A stretch of DNA of 64,000 nucleotides from Microbacterium sp. JZ31 (GTDB taxonomy: Bacteria; Actinomycetota; Actinomycetes; Actinomycetales; Microbacteriaceae), in assembly GCF_016805985.1 (NCBI RefSeq), contig NZ_CP017661.1, forward strand, positions 1,240,001-1,304,000, read 5' to 3'. The position numbers and the translations under genes are program-made. The notes beneath the pieces were generated by a model. That model had not been told where the DNA came from and made no database searches. It worked only from the letters and a program-made list of their open reading frames with translations. Of the stretch, positions 28,163 to 37,619 are shown in pieces (positions within the stretch are counted from its first letter, which is position 1; each line of letters starts with the position of its first letter).

Positions 28163-29416
28163 ATGGCACGCCAACGGACACATCGGATGCTCGGCACGAC
28201 GGCGCTCATCGCGGCGACCGCCGTGTTCGCCACGGGCTGCGGCTCGGGCTTCGAGGACGGCACGGGCGAGGGAGGCGGAGGGGGCGGCTCGGAGGCGCCC
28301 ACCGGTGAGCTCACCATCCTGATCGGATCGTCCGGCGACGCCGAGACGCAGGCGGTGGAGGACGCGGTGGCCGCGTGGTCGGAGGAGTCCGGCGTGCAGG
28401 CGAGCGTGCAGGTCGCCAACGACCTGCCGCAGCAGCTGTCGCAGGGATTCGCCGCCGGCTCGCCGCCCGACCTGTTCTATCTGGCGACAGACGCGCTCGC
28501 CGGCTACGCGGCCAACGGCTCGCTCGCGCCCTACGGCGATCAGCTCGCCAACAAGGACGACTTCTACCCGTCGCTCGTCGAGAACTTCACCTACGAGGAC
28601 GAGTTCTACTGCGCGCCGAAGGACTTCTCGACCCTCGCCCTCGTCATCAACTCGGCGATGTGGGAGGAGGCCGGGCTCACGGACGAGGACATCCCGACGA
28701 CGTGGGACGAGCTCGCCGCCGTCGCCGAGCAGCTCACGACCGACGGCCGCGTCGGCCTGGCGTTCGGTGCCGAGTACCAGCGTGTGGGCGCCTTCATGGC
28801 GCAGGCCGGCGGCGGACTGATCGAGGACGGGCAGGCCGTCGCCGACAGCGAGGAGAACGTCGAGGCGCTGCAGTACGTGCAGGACCGCCTCGCGGACGGC
28901 TCCTTCGCGTTCGCCGCGGACATCGGGACGGGCTGGGGCGGCGAGGCGCTCGGCACCGAGGCGGCCGCCATGGTCATCGAGGGCAACTGGATCACCGGTG
29001 CCATGTCCAACGACTACCCGGACGTCGAGTACGTGGTCGCGCCGCTTCCCGCCGGTCCCGCCAGGGAGGGCACCCTGCAGTTCACGAACTGCTGGGGAAT
29101 GGCGGCCGACAGCCCCAACCAGGAGCAGGCGCTCTCGCTCGTGGAGCATCTGACGAGCACGGAGCAGCAGCTGGCGTTCTCGGAGGCCTTCGGGCCGATG
29201 CCGTCGATCCAGTCGGCGGCCGAGGACTGGCGCCAGGCGAACCCCGAGCTCGCGCCGTTCCTCGACGGCGCCGAGAGCGCGCAGTTCCCGCCGAACATCC
29301 AGGGTGCGGCAGACATCATCACCGACTTCAACGCGCAGCTCGAGGGCCTGCGCGACGGCGACCCGGCGGCCATCTTGCAGACCGTGCAGGGCAACCTCGA
29401 AGCCGCGCTGGGCTGA
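28163..29416 (+). CDS. Sugar ABC transporter substrate-binding lipoprotein
   Basis: 417-residue extracellular solute-binding protein (family 1, CUT1 type). The signal ends in a lipobox with Cys26 (VFATGC), followed by a Gly-rich linker. The two-lobe fold is shown by LTILIGSSGDAETQ near the start and the LNNDF/YCAPKDFSTLALVINSAMWEEAG region that contacts oligosaccharides in this family. GGAGGA precedes the ATG at 28163. It is the first gene of the LacI-controlled operon; the two permeases follow. Confidence 0.92.
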   Translation: MARQRTHRMLGTTALIAATAVFATGCGSGFEDGTGEGGGGGGSEAPTGELTILIGSSGDAETQAVEDAVAAWSEESGVQASVQVANDLPQQLSQGFAAGSPPDLFYLATDALAGYAANGSLAPYGDQLANKDDFYPSLVENFTYEDEFYCAPKDFSTLALVINSAMWEEAGLTDEDIPTTWDELAAVAEQLTTDGRVGLAFGAEYQRVGAFMAQAGGGLIEDGQAVADSEENVEALQYVQDRLADGSFAFAADIGTGWGGEALGTEAAAMVIEGNWITGAMSNDYPDVEYVVAPLPAGPAREGTLQFTNCWGMAADSPNQEQALSLVEHLTSTEQQLAFSEAFGPMPSIQSAAEDWRQANPELAPFLDGAESAQFPPNIQGAADIITDFNAQLEGLRDGDPAAILQTVQGNLEAALG

Positions 29417-29426
29417 TTCGCACACC

Positions 29427-30542
29427 ATGACCGCTGCCGCGGCTCCGGCCGGCTCTCGCCGCGCCCGCTCCTCCGGGATCCGGCGCGGCGAGGGCGCCGC
29501 CGGATGGATCTTCACGCTTCCCGTGGTGCTGATCCTCGGCGTGTTCCTGTTCGTGCCGGTGCTGATGGCGCTGTGGGTGAGCCTGAGCGACTGGACAGGG
29601 CGCGGCAGCCCGTTCTCGTCCTCCGTGTCGTTCGTCGGGCTCGACAACTACGCCGAGGTCACGACGGGCGGCGGGCTCGCCGAGCGCGACTTCGGCACGG
29701 CCATGCGCAACAACGCCTGGTACGTCCTGCTCGTGGTGCCGGCGCAGACCGCGCTCGCGCTGCTGCTCGCCGTGCTGGTCAACGGCGGGGCTCTGCGCGG
29801 CAGGGGGTTCTTCCGCACCGCGTTCTACTTCCCGTCCGTCACAAGCTCGGTGGCGATCACGGTGCTGTGGCTGTTCCTGTTCTCGACGAACGGCGTCGTC
29901 AACCGCGTCCTGTCGTTCGTGGGGATGAGCGGACCGAACTGGTTCAACGAGCCGCGGGGCATCATCCACGGCGCACTGAGCGGGATCGGCGTCACCCAGG
30001 CGCCGGAGGCGCTCAGCGGCGGCCGGTTCCTCGGCCTGACGTGGTGGGACTGGCTCGCGGGCCCCTCCGTCGCGATGAGCGCGTACATCCTGATGGCGAT
30101 CTTCACGACGTCGGGGACGTTCATGCTGCTGTTCCTCGCGGCGCTGCAGAACCTGTCGGGCGAGGTGCAGGAGGCGGCGATGGTCGACGGGGCGAGCGCG
30201 TGGGAGCGCTTCTGGCAGGTGACTCTGCCCCAACTGCGTCCGACGCTGTTCACCGTGCTCACGCTGGGGCTGATCGGCTGCTGGCAGGTGTTCGACCAGA
30301 TCTACACCGGCACGCAGGGGACGCCGGGCAAGACGACGCTCACGCCCGCGTTCCTGAGCTACCAGTCGGCATTCCTGTCTCAGCAGTGGGGCCAGGGTGC
30401 CGCGATCGCGTTCATCCTGTTCGCGATCATCGTGGTCATGACGCTGCTGCAGCGCTGGGCGCTGCGCGAGCGGCCCGTGTCCCGGCGGCGGATGCGGATG
30501 TACGAGGGCGTCGAGCGCACGCGAGAGGGGGCCGCGCAGTGA
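29427..30542 (+). CDS. Sugar ABC transporter permease (MalF-like)
   Basis: 371-residue inner-membrane subunit with about six to seven transmembrane helices. The EAA loop that docks with the ATPase is visible as EVQEAAMVDGASAWERFWQV. The loop between the third and fourth helices is longer than usual. The ATG at 29427 is 10 nt after the binding-protein stop. No ATPase gene is present in the operon; CUT1 systems in actinobacteria often share a distant MsmK-type ATPase. Confidence 0.9.
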   Translation: MTAAAAPAGSRRARSSGIRRGEGAAGWIFTLPVVLILGVFLFVPVLMALWVSLSDWTGRGSPFSSSVSFVGLDNYAEVTTGGGLAERDFGTAMRNNAWYVLLVVPAQTALALLLAVLVNGGALRGRGFFRTAFYFPSVTSSVAITVLWLFLFSTNGVVNRVLSFVGMSGPNWFNEPRGIIHGALSGIGVTQAPEALSGGRFLGLTWWDWLAGPSVAMSAYILMAIFTTSGTFMLLFLAALQNLSGEVQEAAMVDGASAWERFWQVTLPQLRPTLFTVLTLGLIGCWQVFDQIYTGTQGTPGKTTLTPAFLSYQSAFLSQQWGQGAAIAFILFAIIVVMTLLQRWALRERPVSRRRMRMYEGVERTREGAAQ

Positions 30543-31399
30543 GCGGGACGACGATCCGGACGAGGATGTCGCGCGGCGTGGTCCTGCGTCAGATCTCGCT
30601 GCTCGTGATCCTGATTCTGCTGGCCACGGTGTACATCTATCCGTTCCTGGTGCAGGTGGCGACGTCCTTCAAGACCGACGCAGAAGCGGCCTCGTCGCCC
30701 ATCTCGCTGTTCCCCGCGACCGTCACCTGGGCCGCGTACGAGCGGCTGTTCCTCAACTCCGACTTCCCCGTCTGGTTCACGAACTCGGCGCTCGTGACCG
30801 TGCTCGTCACGGCGGGACGGGTGTTCTTCAACTCCCTCGCGGGCTATGCGCTCGCGCGGCTGCGGTTCCGCGGCCGCGGGATCGTGTTCGCGGGCGTGGT
30901 CACCGTGATGTCCGTGCCGATCGTCGTGCTGCTCATCCCGCGCTTCCTGGTGATCAACCAGCTGGGCATGTATGACTCGTACACCGGCATGGTGCTCCCG
31001 CTGCTCGTCGACGCGGCCGGCGTGTTCATCATGAAGAACTTCTTCGAGTCGATCCCCGAGGCCGTCGAGGAGCAGGCGCGGATCGACGGCGCAGGCGTGT
31101 TCCGCACGTTCTGGTCGGTCGTACTGCCGATGGCGCGTCCGGCGCTCATCACGATCGTGATCCTGTCGTTCCAGGGATCATGGAACGAGCTCAACCACTT
31201 CGTCGTGTCGACGCAGTCGCCCGAGCTCACGACGCTGACGAAGGGCGTCGCATCGCTCGCGAGCGGTCAGCTCAGCCAGGGCAGCCAGTACCCTCTGAAG
31301 CTCGCCGCGGCCGCGATCATGACCATCCCGGTCGCCGTGCTGTTCTTCGTCTTCCAGCGCCGCATCATGAACGCCAGCGAGGGGGCAGTGAAGGGATGA
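30539..31399 (+). CDS. Sugar ABC transporter permease (MalG-like)
   Basis: 286-residue partner permease with six predicted helices and the EAA loop AVEEQARIDGAGVFRTFWSVVLP. The GTG at 30539 overlaps the stop of the first permease (GTGA) and follows GAGAGGGGG. Together they form the heterodimeric channel of the importer. Confidence 0.92.
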   Translation: MSGTTIRTRMSRGVVLRQISLLVILILLATVYIYPFLVQVATSFKTDAEAASSPISLFPATVTWAAYERLFLNSDFPVWFTNSALVTVLVTAGRVFFNSLAGYALARLRFRGRGIVFAGVVTVMSVPIVVLLIPRFLVINQLGMYDSYTGMVLPLLVDAAGVFIMKNFFESIPEAVEEQARIDGAGVFRTFWSVVLPMARPALITIVILSFQGSWNELNHFVVSTQSPELTTLTKGVASLASGQLSQGSQYPLKLAAAAIMTIPVAVLFFVFQRRIMNASEGAVKG

Positions 31400-33309
31400 C
31401 CGTGAACGCCGACCGACCGCTGCAGCCGCTGCTGCACGACCGCGAGATCGTGCTGCGCGCGCCGACCCAGGTGTGGTCGGGTGCCGGCGGCGACCTCGGG
31501 GCCGCCGCGATCGACGGGATCTACCACGGCGACGTGCGCCACATCCGCTCCGCCGTCCTGACCTGCGACGAGTCCGTCATCGAGTGGATCGGATCCGCGC
31601 GGCGGAGCGCGACGCGCGCCACGTTCTCGGGACTGCTCCGGGACGTCGACGACGACATGCCCGATCCGCGCGTGCGGCTCACGCGGGAGCGCACGGTCGA
31701 GGACGGCGTCGTGCGCGAACGTCTCGCACTGAGCAACGGACGCGACGTGCCTGTCGAGGTGACGCTGCGCATCCTGATCCGGCCCGAGTTCGCCTCGCTG
31801 CACGCCGTGAAGGCCGGCCAGGGCGGCGGAGCGGAGTTCGAGCTGCTCGTCGCCGAGGGAACCGCCGTCGTCACCTCGGGAGCGCAGCGCTTCACGGTCA
31901 CGGCGCGGGACGGCGTCGTGCGGCCCGGCGACGATCTCGTCGAGCTCGAGTGGCGGATGCGGGCGGACGCGCGCGGCAAGGCCGACGCGGCGTGGTCGGT
32001 GGTGCTCACGGACGACACGCTCGTCGTCCGGGCAGCGGAGGGCACGGTGCCGTGGGATGCGAGCGCGGTGAGCGCATCCGTGCGCCGCTCGGAGCCGAGG
32101 CTCGCGCGGTGGCTGGAGACGGCGCTCGACGACCTCGACGCCCTGCGGCTCGCGCTGCCGGATGCCCCGGGGGAGCAGTTCTTCGCGGCCGGCGCGCCGT
32201 GGTTCTTCACGCTGTTCGGACGCGACTCGATCTGGACCGCGCGCCTGCTGCTGCCTCTCGACGTGTCGATCGCCGCGTCGACGCTGCGCGTGCTGGCGCG
32301 CCTGCAGGGCGCGGAGGACGATCCGGAGTCCGCGCAGGAGCCCGGCAAGATCCTCCACGAGCTGCGCGCCATGACCCTCGAGATCCCGGGCGAGCGGGTG
32401 ACGCTGCCGCCGCGCTACTACGGCAGCGTCGATGCCACGCCGCTGTGGATCTGCCTGCTGGCCGACGCGTGGCGGGCCGGCATGGCGGAGGACGAGGTGC
32501 GGGCGCTGGTGCCCGCGCTGCGGCGCGCGCTCCGATGGCTCACCGAGCGCGGAGCGAGCGCGGGCCACGGCTTCGTCGATTACCTGGACCGCTCGGGTCA
32601 CGGGCTGGCGAATCAGGGCTGGAAGGACTCGGGCGACTCGATCCAGTGGCGCGACGGCACGCTGGCGCGCGGCCCCATCGCGCTGTGCGAGGTGCAGGGC
32701 TACGCGTACGAGGCCGCGCTGGCCGGCGCGGACCTGCTGGAGCAGCTGTCGGACGACCCGGACACCGCGGCGGAACTGCGCGCATGGGCCGCCGCGCTGC
32801 GCGCGCGGTTCGCGGAGGCCTTCTGGGTCTCGACGTCGGAGGGTCGCTACCCCGCGATCGCCGTCGACAGGGATCAGCGGCCGGTCGACGCGCTGACCAG
32901 CAACATCGGGCATCTGATCGGCACGGGCATCCTGGATGCCGACGACGAGCGTCACGTGGCGTCGCTGCTCGTGGGGGAGTCGATGGCCTCAGGGTTCGGG
33001 GTCCGCACCATGTCGACCGGCGCCTCCGGGTACTGGCCCTTGTCGTACCACGGCGGCAGCGTCTGGACCCACGACACCGCGATCGTCGCGCACGGGATGC
33101 TGCGCGCCGGGCTGCGGGACGAGGCGAGCGCCGTGGTGGAGGGCATGCTCGCCGCCGCCGAGGGCTTCGACTACCGCGTGCCCGAGCTGCACAGCGGTGA
33201 CGCGGCCGCGCGCGTCGGAGTGCCCCTGCCGTACCCGGCGGCCTGCCGCCCGCAGGCGTGGTCGGCCGCCGCGGCGATCGTGGCGTGGAGCGTGCGAGCC
33301 GAGGGGTAG
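31396..33309 (+). CDS. Glycogen-debranching N-terminal domain protein / amylo-alpha-1,6-glucosidase-like
   Basis: 637-residue cytoplasmic enzyme. The first half is a beta-sandwich typical of the GDE_N domain; the second half is an (alpha/alpha)6-barrel glycosidase with GRDSIWTARLLLPLD, GWKDSGDSIQWRDG and SYHGGSVWTHDTAI, which are typical of GH63/GH133-like debranching enzymes. The ATG overlaps the permease stop (ATGA). Its place at the end of the ABC operon suggests it hydrolyses the imported oligosaccharide. Exact linkage specificity cannot be read from the sequence. Confidence 0.88.
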   Translation: MTVNADRPLQPLLHDREIVLRAPTQVWSGAGGDLGAAAIDGIYHGDVRHIRSAVLTCDESVIEWIGSARRSATRATFSGLLRDVDDDMPDPRVRLTRERTVEDGVVRERLALSNGRDVPVEVTLRILIRPEFASLHAVKAGQGGGAEFELLVAEGTAVVTSGAQRFTVTARDGVVRPGDDLVELEWRMRADARGKADAAWSVVLTDDTLVVRAAEGTVPWDASAVSASVRRSEPRLARWLETALDDLDALRLALPDAPGEQFFAAGAPWFFTLFGRDSIWTARLLLPLDVSIAASTLRVLARLQGAEDDPESAQEPGKILHELRAMTLEIPGERVTLPPRYYGSVDATPLWICLLADAWRAGMAEDEVRALVPALRRALRWLTERGASAGHGFVDYLDRSGHGLANQGWKDSGDSIQWRDGTLARGPIALCEVQGYAYEAALAGADLLEQLSDDPDTAAELRAWAAALRARFAEAFWVSTSEGRYPAIAVDRDQRPVDALTSNIGHLIGTGILDADDERHVASLLVGESMASGFGVRTMSTGASGYWPLSYHGGSVWTHDTAIVAHGMLRAGLRDEASAVVEGMLAAAEGFDYRVPELHSGDAAARVGVPLPYPAACRPQAWSAAAAIVAWSVRAEG

Positions 33310-33338
33310 GCGCTGCGAGCGCCCGGCGGGCTGCCGGG
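33309..33338. terminator. Twin hairpins between convergent genes
   Basis: Two short G/C hairpins, 33309-33323 (GGCGCT-GCG-AGCGCC) and 33322-33338 (CCCGGC...GCCGGG), nearly fill the 29-nt gap between the debranching gene and the convergent DoxX-like gene and could end both transcripts. Confidence 0.5.
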
Positions 33339-33746
33339 TCAGGAGCGACGGTCGCGGGTCGACCACAGCGCGAGCGCGACGAGCACCGGCTGGAAGAACA
33401 ACCGCACGAAGCGCTTGCGGTCGGTGTCGAGGCCGAAGCCGTCGCGACCGTGGAGCCACTGCGCGATGTTGCCGGGGAAGATGGCGGTGAAGAACCCGGC
33501 GGCGACCGTGCCGACGAGCCGCCGGCGGCGTCCGAACAGCAGCGCGGCGCCGAGGCCGATCTCCGCGACGCCCGACGCGACGACGGTCGTGTCGGGATCG
33601 AGCGGCACGAAGTCGGGCACCTGGGCCTGGAACTCCTCGCGCGCGACGGTCAGGTGCGTGATGCCCGCGAACACCAGCGCGGCGCCCAGGAACACGCGGC
33701 CGATCGTGCGGGGAAGGGATGACGGTCGCGCGTTGTTGGAGTCCAT
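33339..33746 (-). CDS. DoxX-like membrane protein
   Basis: 135-residue protein with four predicted transmembrane helices and the DoxX-type motif GVAEIGLGAALLF. The start ATG at 33746 is followed by a short polar N-terminus. DoxX proteins are linked to thiol or quinone redox stress in some actinobacteria, but the role here is unknown. It is divergent from rpsA and convergent with the debranching gene. Confidence 0.8.
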   Translation of the reverse strand: MDSNNARPSSLPRTIGRVFLGAALVFAGITHLTVAREEFQAQVPDFVPLDPDTTVVASGVAEIGLGAALLFGRRRRLVGTVAAGFFTAIFPGNIAQWLHGRDGFGLDTDRKRFVRLFFQPVLVALALWSTRDRRS

Positions 33747-33813
33747 GCGGCGAGCGTATGCACGCGGCGTCTGGGCCTGCAACGGCGCCTCGATATCCGA
33801 GGTGCCGCTCTGA

Positions 33814-33819
33814 TACCCT
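33814..33819 (+). promoter_or_regulatory. Possible -10 of the rpsA promoter
   Basis: TACCCT in the context CTGATACCCTGG would give an rpsA leader of about 165 nt. A -35 is not obvious. The leader (to 33989) contains G/C hairpins, for example around 33898-33915, which could be used in S1 autoregulation. Confidence 0.35.
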
Positions 33820-33989
33820 GGAGTGTCACGCGTGTGCGCGTCGCCTGGGCTTTCCCGGGACGGACCCACGCGGGATGAGCGAACACAATCCAACTGCCGC
33901 GGTTCACACCGTGGTCTCGTGCGCCCGGACAGCCGGGGCGGAGGCCGGACCACGGCCCGAGTAAACATCCAACAAGGACAACCCACTAC

Positions 33990-35441
33990 ATGACTAACGC
34001 AACGACCGCCCCGGCCACCAAGCAGGTCGCGATCAACGACATCGGCTCTGCTGAGGACTTCCTGGCCGCGGTCGAGAAGACCCTCAAGTCCTTCAACGAC
34101 GGCGACATCATCGAGGGCACGATCGTCAAGATCGACCGCGACGAGGTTCTGCTGGACGTGAGCTTCAAGACCGAGGGCGTCATCCCCTCGCGCGAGCTCT
34201 CCATCAAGCACGACGTTGACCCCAACGAGGTCGTCAGCGTCGGCGACGTCGTCGAGGCTCTGGTTCTCCAGAAGGAGGACAAGGAAGGCCGTCTGATCCT
34301 GTCGAAGAAGCGCGCGCAGTACGAGCGCGCGTGGGGCGACGTGGAGAAGATCAAGGAGAACGACGGCGTCGTCACCGGCACCGTCATCGAGGTCGTCAAG
34401 GGTGGCCTCATCGTCGACATCGGCCTGCGCGGCTTCCTCCCGGCCTCGCTCATCGAGCTGCGTCGCGTCCGCGACCTCACGCCGTACCTCGGCCAGGAGA
34501 TCGAGGCCAAGATCCTCGAGCTCGACAAGAACCGCAACAACGTCGTGCTCTCGCGCCGCGCCCTCCTCGAGGAGACGCAGTCGGCCACGCGCACGCAGTT
34601 CCTCAACAACCTGCACAAGGGTCAGGTCCGCAAGGGCGTCGTCTCGTCGATCGTCAACTTCGGTGCGTTCGTCGACCTCGGCGGCGTGGACGGCCTCGTG
34701 CACGTCTCGGAGCTGTCGTGGAAGCACATCGAGCACGCCTCCGAGGTCGTCGAGGTCGGCCAGGAGGTCACCGTCGAGATCCTCGAGGTCGACCTGGACC
34801 GCGAGCGCGTCTCGCTGTCGCTGAAGGCGACCCAGGAGGACCCGTGGCAGGTCTTCGCCCGCACGCACGCGATCGGCCAGATCACGCCGGGCAAGGTCAC
34901 CAAGCTGGTTCCGTTCGGTGCGTTCGTCCGCGTCGCCGACGGCATCGAGGGCCTCGTGCACATCTCGGAGCTCTCGGCCAAGCACGTCGAGCTCGCCGAG
35001 CAGGTCGTGTCGGTGGGCGAGGAGGTCTTCGTCCGCGTCATCGACATCGACCTCGACCGTCGCCGCATCTCGCTCTCGCTCAAGCAGGCGAACGAGATGG
35101 TCGACCCCAACGGCACCGAGTTCGACCCGGCGCTGTACGGCATGGTCACGGAGTACGACGAGAACGGCGAGTACAAGTACCCCGAGGGCTTCGACCCGGA
35201 GACCAACCAGTGGCTCGAGGGCTTCGACGAGGCCCGCGAGAAGTGGGAGCAGGAGTACGCCGCCGCTCAGGCTCGCTGGGAGCAGCACAAGTCGCAGGTC
35301 GCCAAGGCCCTCGAGGCCGAGGCTGCGGCGGGCGACGAGTTCGCCGCCGGCCAGTCGTTCAGCTCGGAGTCGGCCGGCGCCGGCACCCTGGCCGACGACG
35401 AGGCCCTCGCCGCGCTGCGCGAGAAGCTGGCGGGCCGCTGA
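33990..35441 (+). CDS. rpsA: 30S ribosomal protein S1
   Basis: 483-residue ribosomal protein that binds mRNA and helps initiation on structured leaders. Four S1 domains are visible at about residues 39-108, 125-193, 211-280 and 297-367 (for example VNFGAFVDLGGVDGLVHVSE), followed by an acidic Ala/Glu-rich tail. Four domains is normal for actinobacteria, against six in Escherichia coli. AAGGA precedes the ATG. A strong terminator follows. Confidence 0.96.
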   Translation: MTNATTAPATKQVAINDIGSAEDFLAAVEKTLKSFNDGDIIEGTIVKIDRDEVLLDVSFKTEGVIPSRELSIKHDVDPNEVVSVGDVVEALVLQKEDKEGRLILSKKRAQYERAWGDVEKIKENDGVVTGTVIEVVKGGLIVDIGLRGFLPASLIELRRVRDLTPYLGQEIEAKILELDKNRNNVVLSRRALLEETQSATRTQFLNNLHKGQVRKGVVSSIVNFGAFVDLGGVDGLVHVSELSWKHIEHASEVVEVGQEVTVEILEVDLDRERVSLSLKATQEDPWQVFARTHAIGQITPGKVTKLVPFGAFVRVADGIEGLVHISELSAKHVELAEQVVSVGEEVFVRVIDIDLDRRRISLSLKQANEMVDPNGTEFDPALYGMVTEYDENGEYKYPEGFDPETNQWLEGFDEAREKWEQEYAAAQARWEQHKSQVAKALEAEAAAGDEFAAGQSFSSESAGAGTLADDEALAALREKLAGR

Positions 35442-35459
35442 TCCTCAGCTGACACCCGC

Positions 35460-35493
35460 AACGGGGCCGGATCCTTCGGGATCCGGCCCCGTT
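35460..35493 (+). terminator. rpsA terminator
   Basis: Perfect 15-bp stem (35460-35474 with 35479-35493) closed by a TTCG tetraloop and followed by GTCGTTTCCC, 18 nt after the rpsA stop. It is the best terminator in the window. Confidence 0.9.
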
Positions 35494-35604
35494 GTCGTTT
35501 CCCGGCGCGGGCTCTCTACCGCCGATCTGCACGTCCGGGCGCTGTGTGTCGCAATGTTGCACGCCGATTCGGACCGTGGCGTCGGCGGCGGGAGCATTGT
35601 GCTC

Positions 35605-36570
35605 ATGACCCTCCTCGCCTCGGACGCGCCCGCGCGCGCCGGCGCGGTCAGCCTGACCGGCGTCGGACGCACGTTCGCGGCGCCCGGGGGAGAGCGCGAG
35701 GTGCTGCGCGGCATCGAGCTCGATCTCGCGCCCGGCGAGATCCTGTCCGTCATCGGCCCGTCCGGCTGCGGCAAGTCGACGCTGCTGCGGCTGATCGCGG
35801 ACCTGGACGCGCCCACCGGCGGAGCGATCACGGTCGACGGCACGTCGCTCGCCGACACGGATGAGCGCACGGCCGTCGCCTTCCAGGAGCCGCGACTGCT
35901 GCCGTGGCGCACGCTGGCGCAGAACGTCGAGCTCGGCCTGCCGCGCGGCGCGTTCCGCGGACGCGAGGGCCGCCGCGCCGGACGCGAGCGCGTGCGCGAG
36001 CTGCTGCACCTCGTCGGCCTCGACCACGCGGCCGACCAGCGCCCGCGCGAGGTCTCGGGCGGCATGGCGCAGCGTGCTTCGCTCGCCCGTGCGCTCGCGC
36101 GCAACCCGCAGGTGCTGCTGCTCGACGAGCCCTTCGGCGCCCTCGACGCCCTGACGCGCCTGCGCATGCAGGATCTGCTGCTGGACATCCACGCGGCCCA
36201 GCCCACGACGATCCTGCTCGTGACGCACGACGTCGAGGAGGCGCTGTACCTCGGTGACCGTGTCATGCTGCTGCGCTCCCTTCACGCGCCGGCGGTCGAC
36301 GCCTCCTCCGAGGCCCGCGCGCGGGTGCTCGCACTCGGCTCGGGCGCCGGCATCGGCGCGTCCGGCGCGGCGCTGCCGGCGCACGTCGAGCGCCACGTCG
36401 CCCCTCCCGCCGCGAGCCGCGTCGACGGGTCCGTGGCGCGCGTCGTGACCGTGCCGGGCTCCCGGCCCCGCGACCGCGCCGACCGAGCCCTCGCCGATCT
36501 GCGCGCCACCCTCCTCGAGGGACTCGGCGTGTCCACCCACCACCACCCGCCATCCAAGGAGAACCGATGA
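35605..36570 (+). CDS. ABC transporter ATP-binding protein (nitrate/sulfonate/taurine type)
   Basis: 321-residue ATPase. Walker A GPSGCGKSTLL is at residues 51-61, the Q loop in AFQEPRLLPWRT, the signature VSGGMAQR, and Walker B VLLLDEPFGALD. The sequence fits SsuB/TauB-like ATPases. Residues after about 230 form an Ala-rich extension that is longer than normal. The ATG at 35605 is chosen; a GTG two codons earlier is closer to GGGAG. It overlaps the binding-protein gene by ATGA. Confidence 0.88.
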   Translation: MTLLASDAPARAGAVSLTGVGRTFAAPGGEREVLRGIELDLAPGEILSVIGPSGCGKSTLLRLIADLDAPTGGAITVDGTSLADTDERTAVAFQEPRLLPWRTLAQNVELGLPRGAFRGREGRRAGRERVRELLHLVGLDHAADQRPREVSGGMAQRASLARALARNPQVLLLDEPFGALDALTRLRMQDLLLDIHAAQPTTILLVTHDVEEALYLGDRVMLLRSLHAPAVDASSEARARVLALGSGAGIGASGAALPAHVERHVAPPAASRVDGSVARVVTVPGSRPRDRADRALADLRATLLEGLGVSTHHHPPSKENR

Positions 36571-37619
36571 GCACCGTCATCCGCCCCACGCTTGTCCGTC
36601 GCGGCGCCCCCGCGATCCTGCTGACGGGCGCCATGGCGATGCTCGCCACCGGCTGCGTCGCCGGCGAGAACGCCTCCGGAGCCGCCGCGGCCGGCGGCGA
36701 CGCCGCCGGAGAGTGGTCGACGGACTCGGTCACGGTCGACTGGGCGACCTACAACCCGCTCAGCCTGGTCGTGCGCGACCAGGGCCTGATCGAGGAAGCC
36801 CTCGGCGACGACGTCGAGGTCGAGTGGGTGCAGTCCGCCGGCTCGAACAAGGCCAACGAGCTGCTGCGCTCCGGATCCGCCGACGTCGCGTCGACCGCCG
36901 GATCCGCTGCGCTGTTCGCCCGCGCGAACGGCTCGCCCATCAAGGTGATCGACATCTACTCGCAGCCCGAGTGGTCGGCGATCGTCGTCGGCGCCGACAG
37001 CGACATCACCTCGGTTGAGCAGCTCGCCGGCACGTCCGTGGCGGCCACGAAGGGCACCGACCCCTACTTCTTCCTGCTGCAGGCCCTCGAGGAGGCCGGC
37101 CTGTCGCTCGACGACGTCGAGGTGCAGAACCTGCAGCACGCCGACGGCCGCGCGGCCCTCGACGGCGGCTCCGTCGATGCGTGGGCGGGCCTGGACCCGA
37201 TCATGGCGGCGGCGGAGGTCGAGTCGGGCGCGCAGCTCATCTACCGCAACGTCGACTTCAACACCTACGGCTTCCTGAACGCCACCGAGGACTTCATCGA
37301 CAACCACGGCGACGTCGCGCAGGTGATCGTGGACGCCTACGAGGAGGCCCGCGCCTGGGCGCTCGAGCACCCGGAGGAGACCGCGGCACTGCTCGCCGAC
37401 GCCGCGGGCATCGCGCCCGAGGTTGCCACCACGGTGATCCAGGAGCGCTCGAACCTCGACGTCTCGGGCGTTCCCGGCGCCGACCAGATCGCCGTGCTCG
37501 AGAAGATCGCGCCCGTGATCGTGGAGTCCGGCGATGTCCAGGGCGGCGAGCAGGCCGTGACCGACGCGCTCGACACGATCATCGAGGACTCGTTCGCGAA
37601 GCAGGCAACGGGCCAGTGA
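36567..37619 (+). CDS. ABC transporter substrate-binding lipoprotein (SsuA/NMT1-like)
   Basis: 350-residue lipoprotein with a lipobox ending at Cys30 (MLATGC). The mature part has the two-lobe NMT1/SsuA fold, with VTVDWATYNPLSLVVRDQGLIEEAL at the start of the first lobe and WAGLDPIMAAAEVESGAQLIY in the second. This family binds aliphatic sulfonates, nitrate or thiamine precursors. GGAGAA precedes the ATG. The neighbouring sulfhydrylase gene makes an organosulfur substrate the best guess. Confidence 0.88.
   Translation: MSTVIRPTLVRRGAPAILLTGAMAMLATGCVAGENASGAAAAGGDAAGEWSTDSVTVDWATYNPLSLVVRDQGLIEEALGDDVEVEWVQSAGSNKANELLRSGSADVASTAGSAALFARANGSPIKVIDIYSQPEWSAIVVGADSDITSVEQLAGTSVAATKGTDPYFFLLQALEEAGLSLDDVEVQNLQHADGRAALDGGSVDAWAGLDPIMAAAEVESGAQLIYRNVDFNTYGFLNATEDFIDNHGDVAQVIVDAYEEARAWALEHPEETAALLADAAGIAPEVATTVIQERSNLDVSGVPGADQIAVLEKIAPVIVESGDVQGGEQAVTDALDTIIEDSFAKQATGQ

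Noticed and set aside
35494-35604. SAM or other sulfur riboswitch before the ABC-Acs-metY operon
   Set aside because: The 111-nt gap does not show a riboswitch-like fold that I can recognise.
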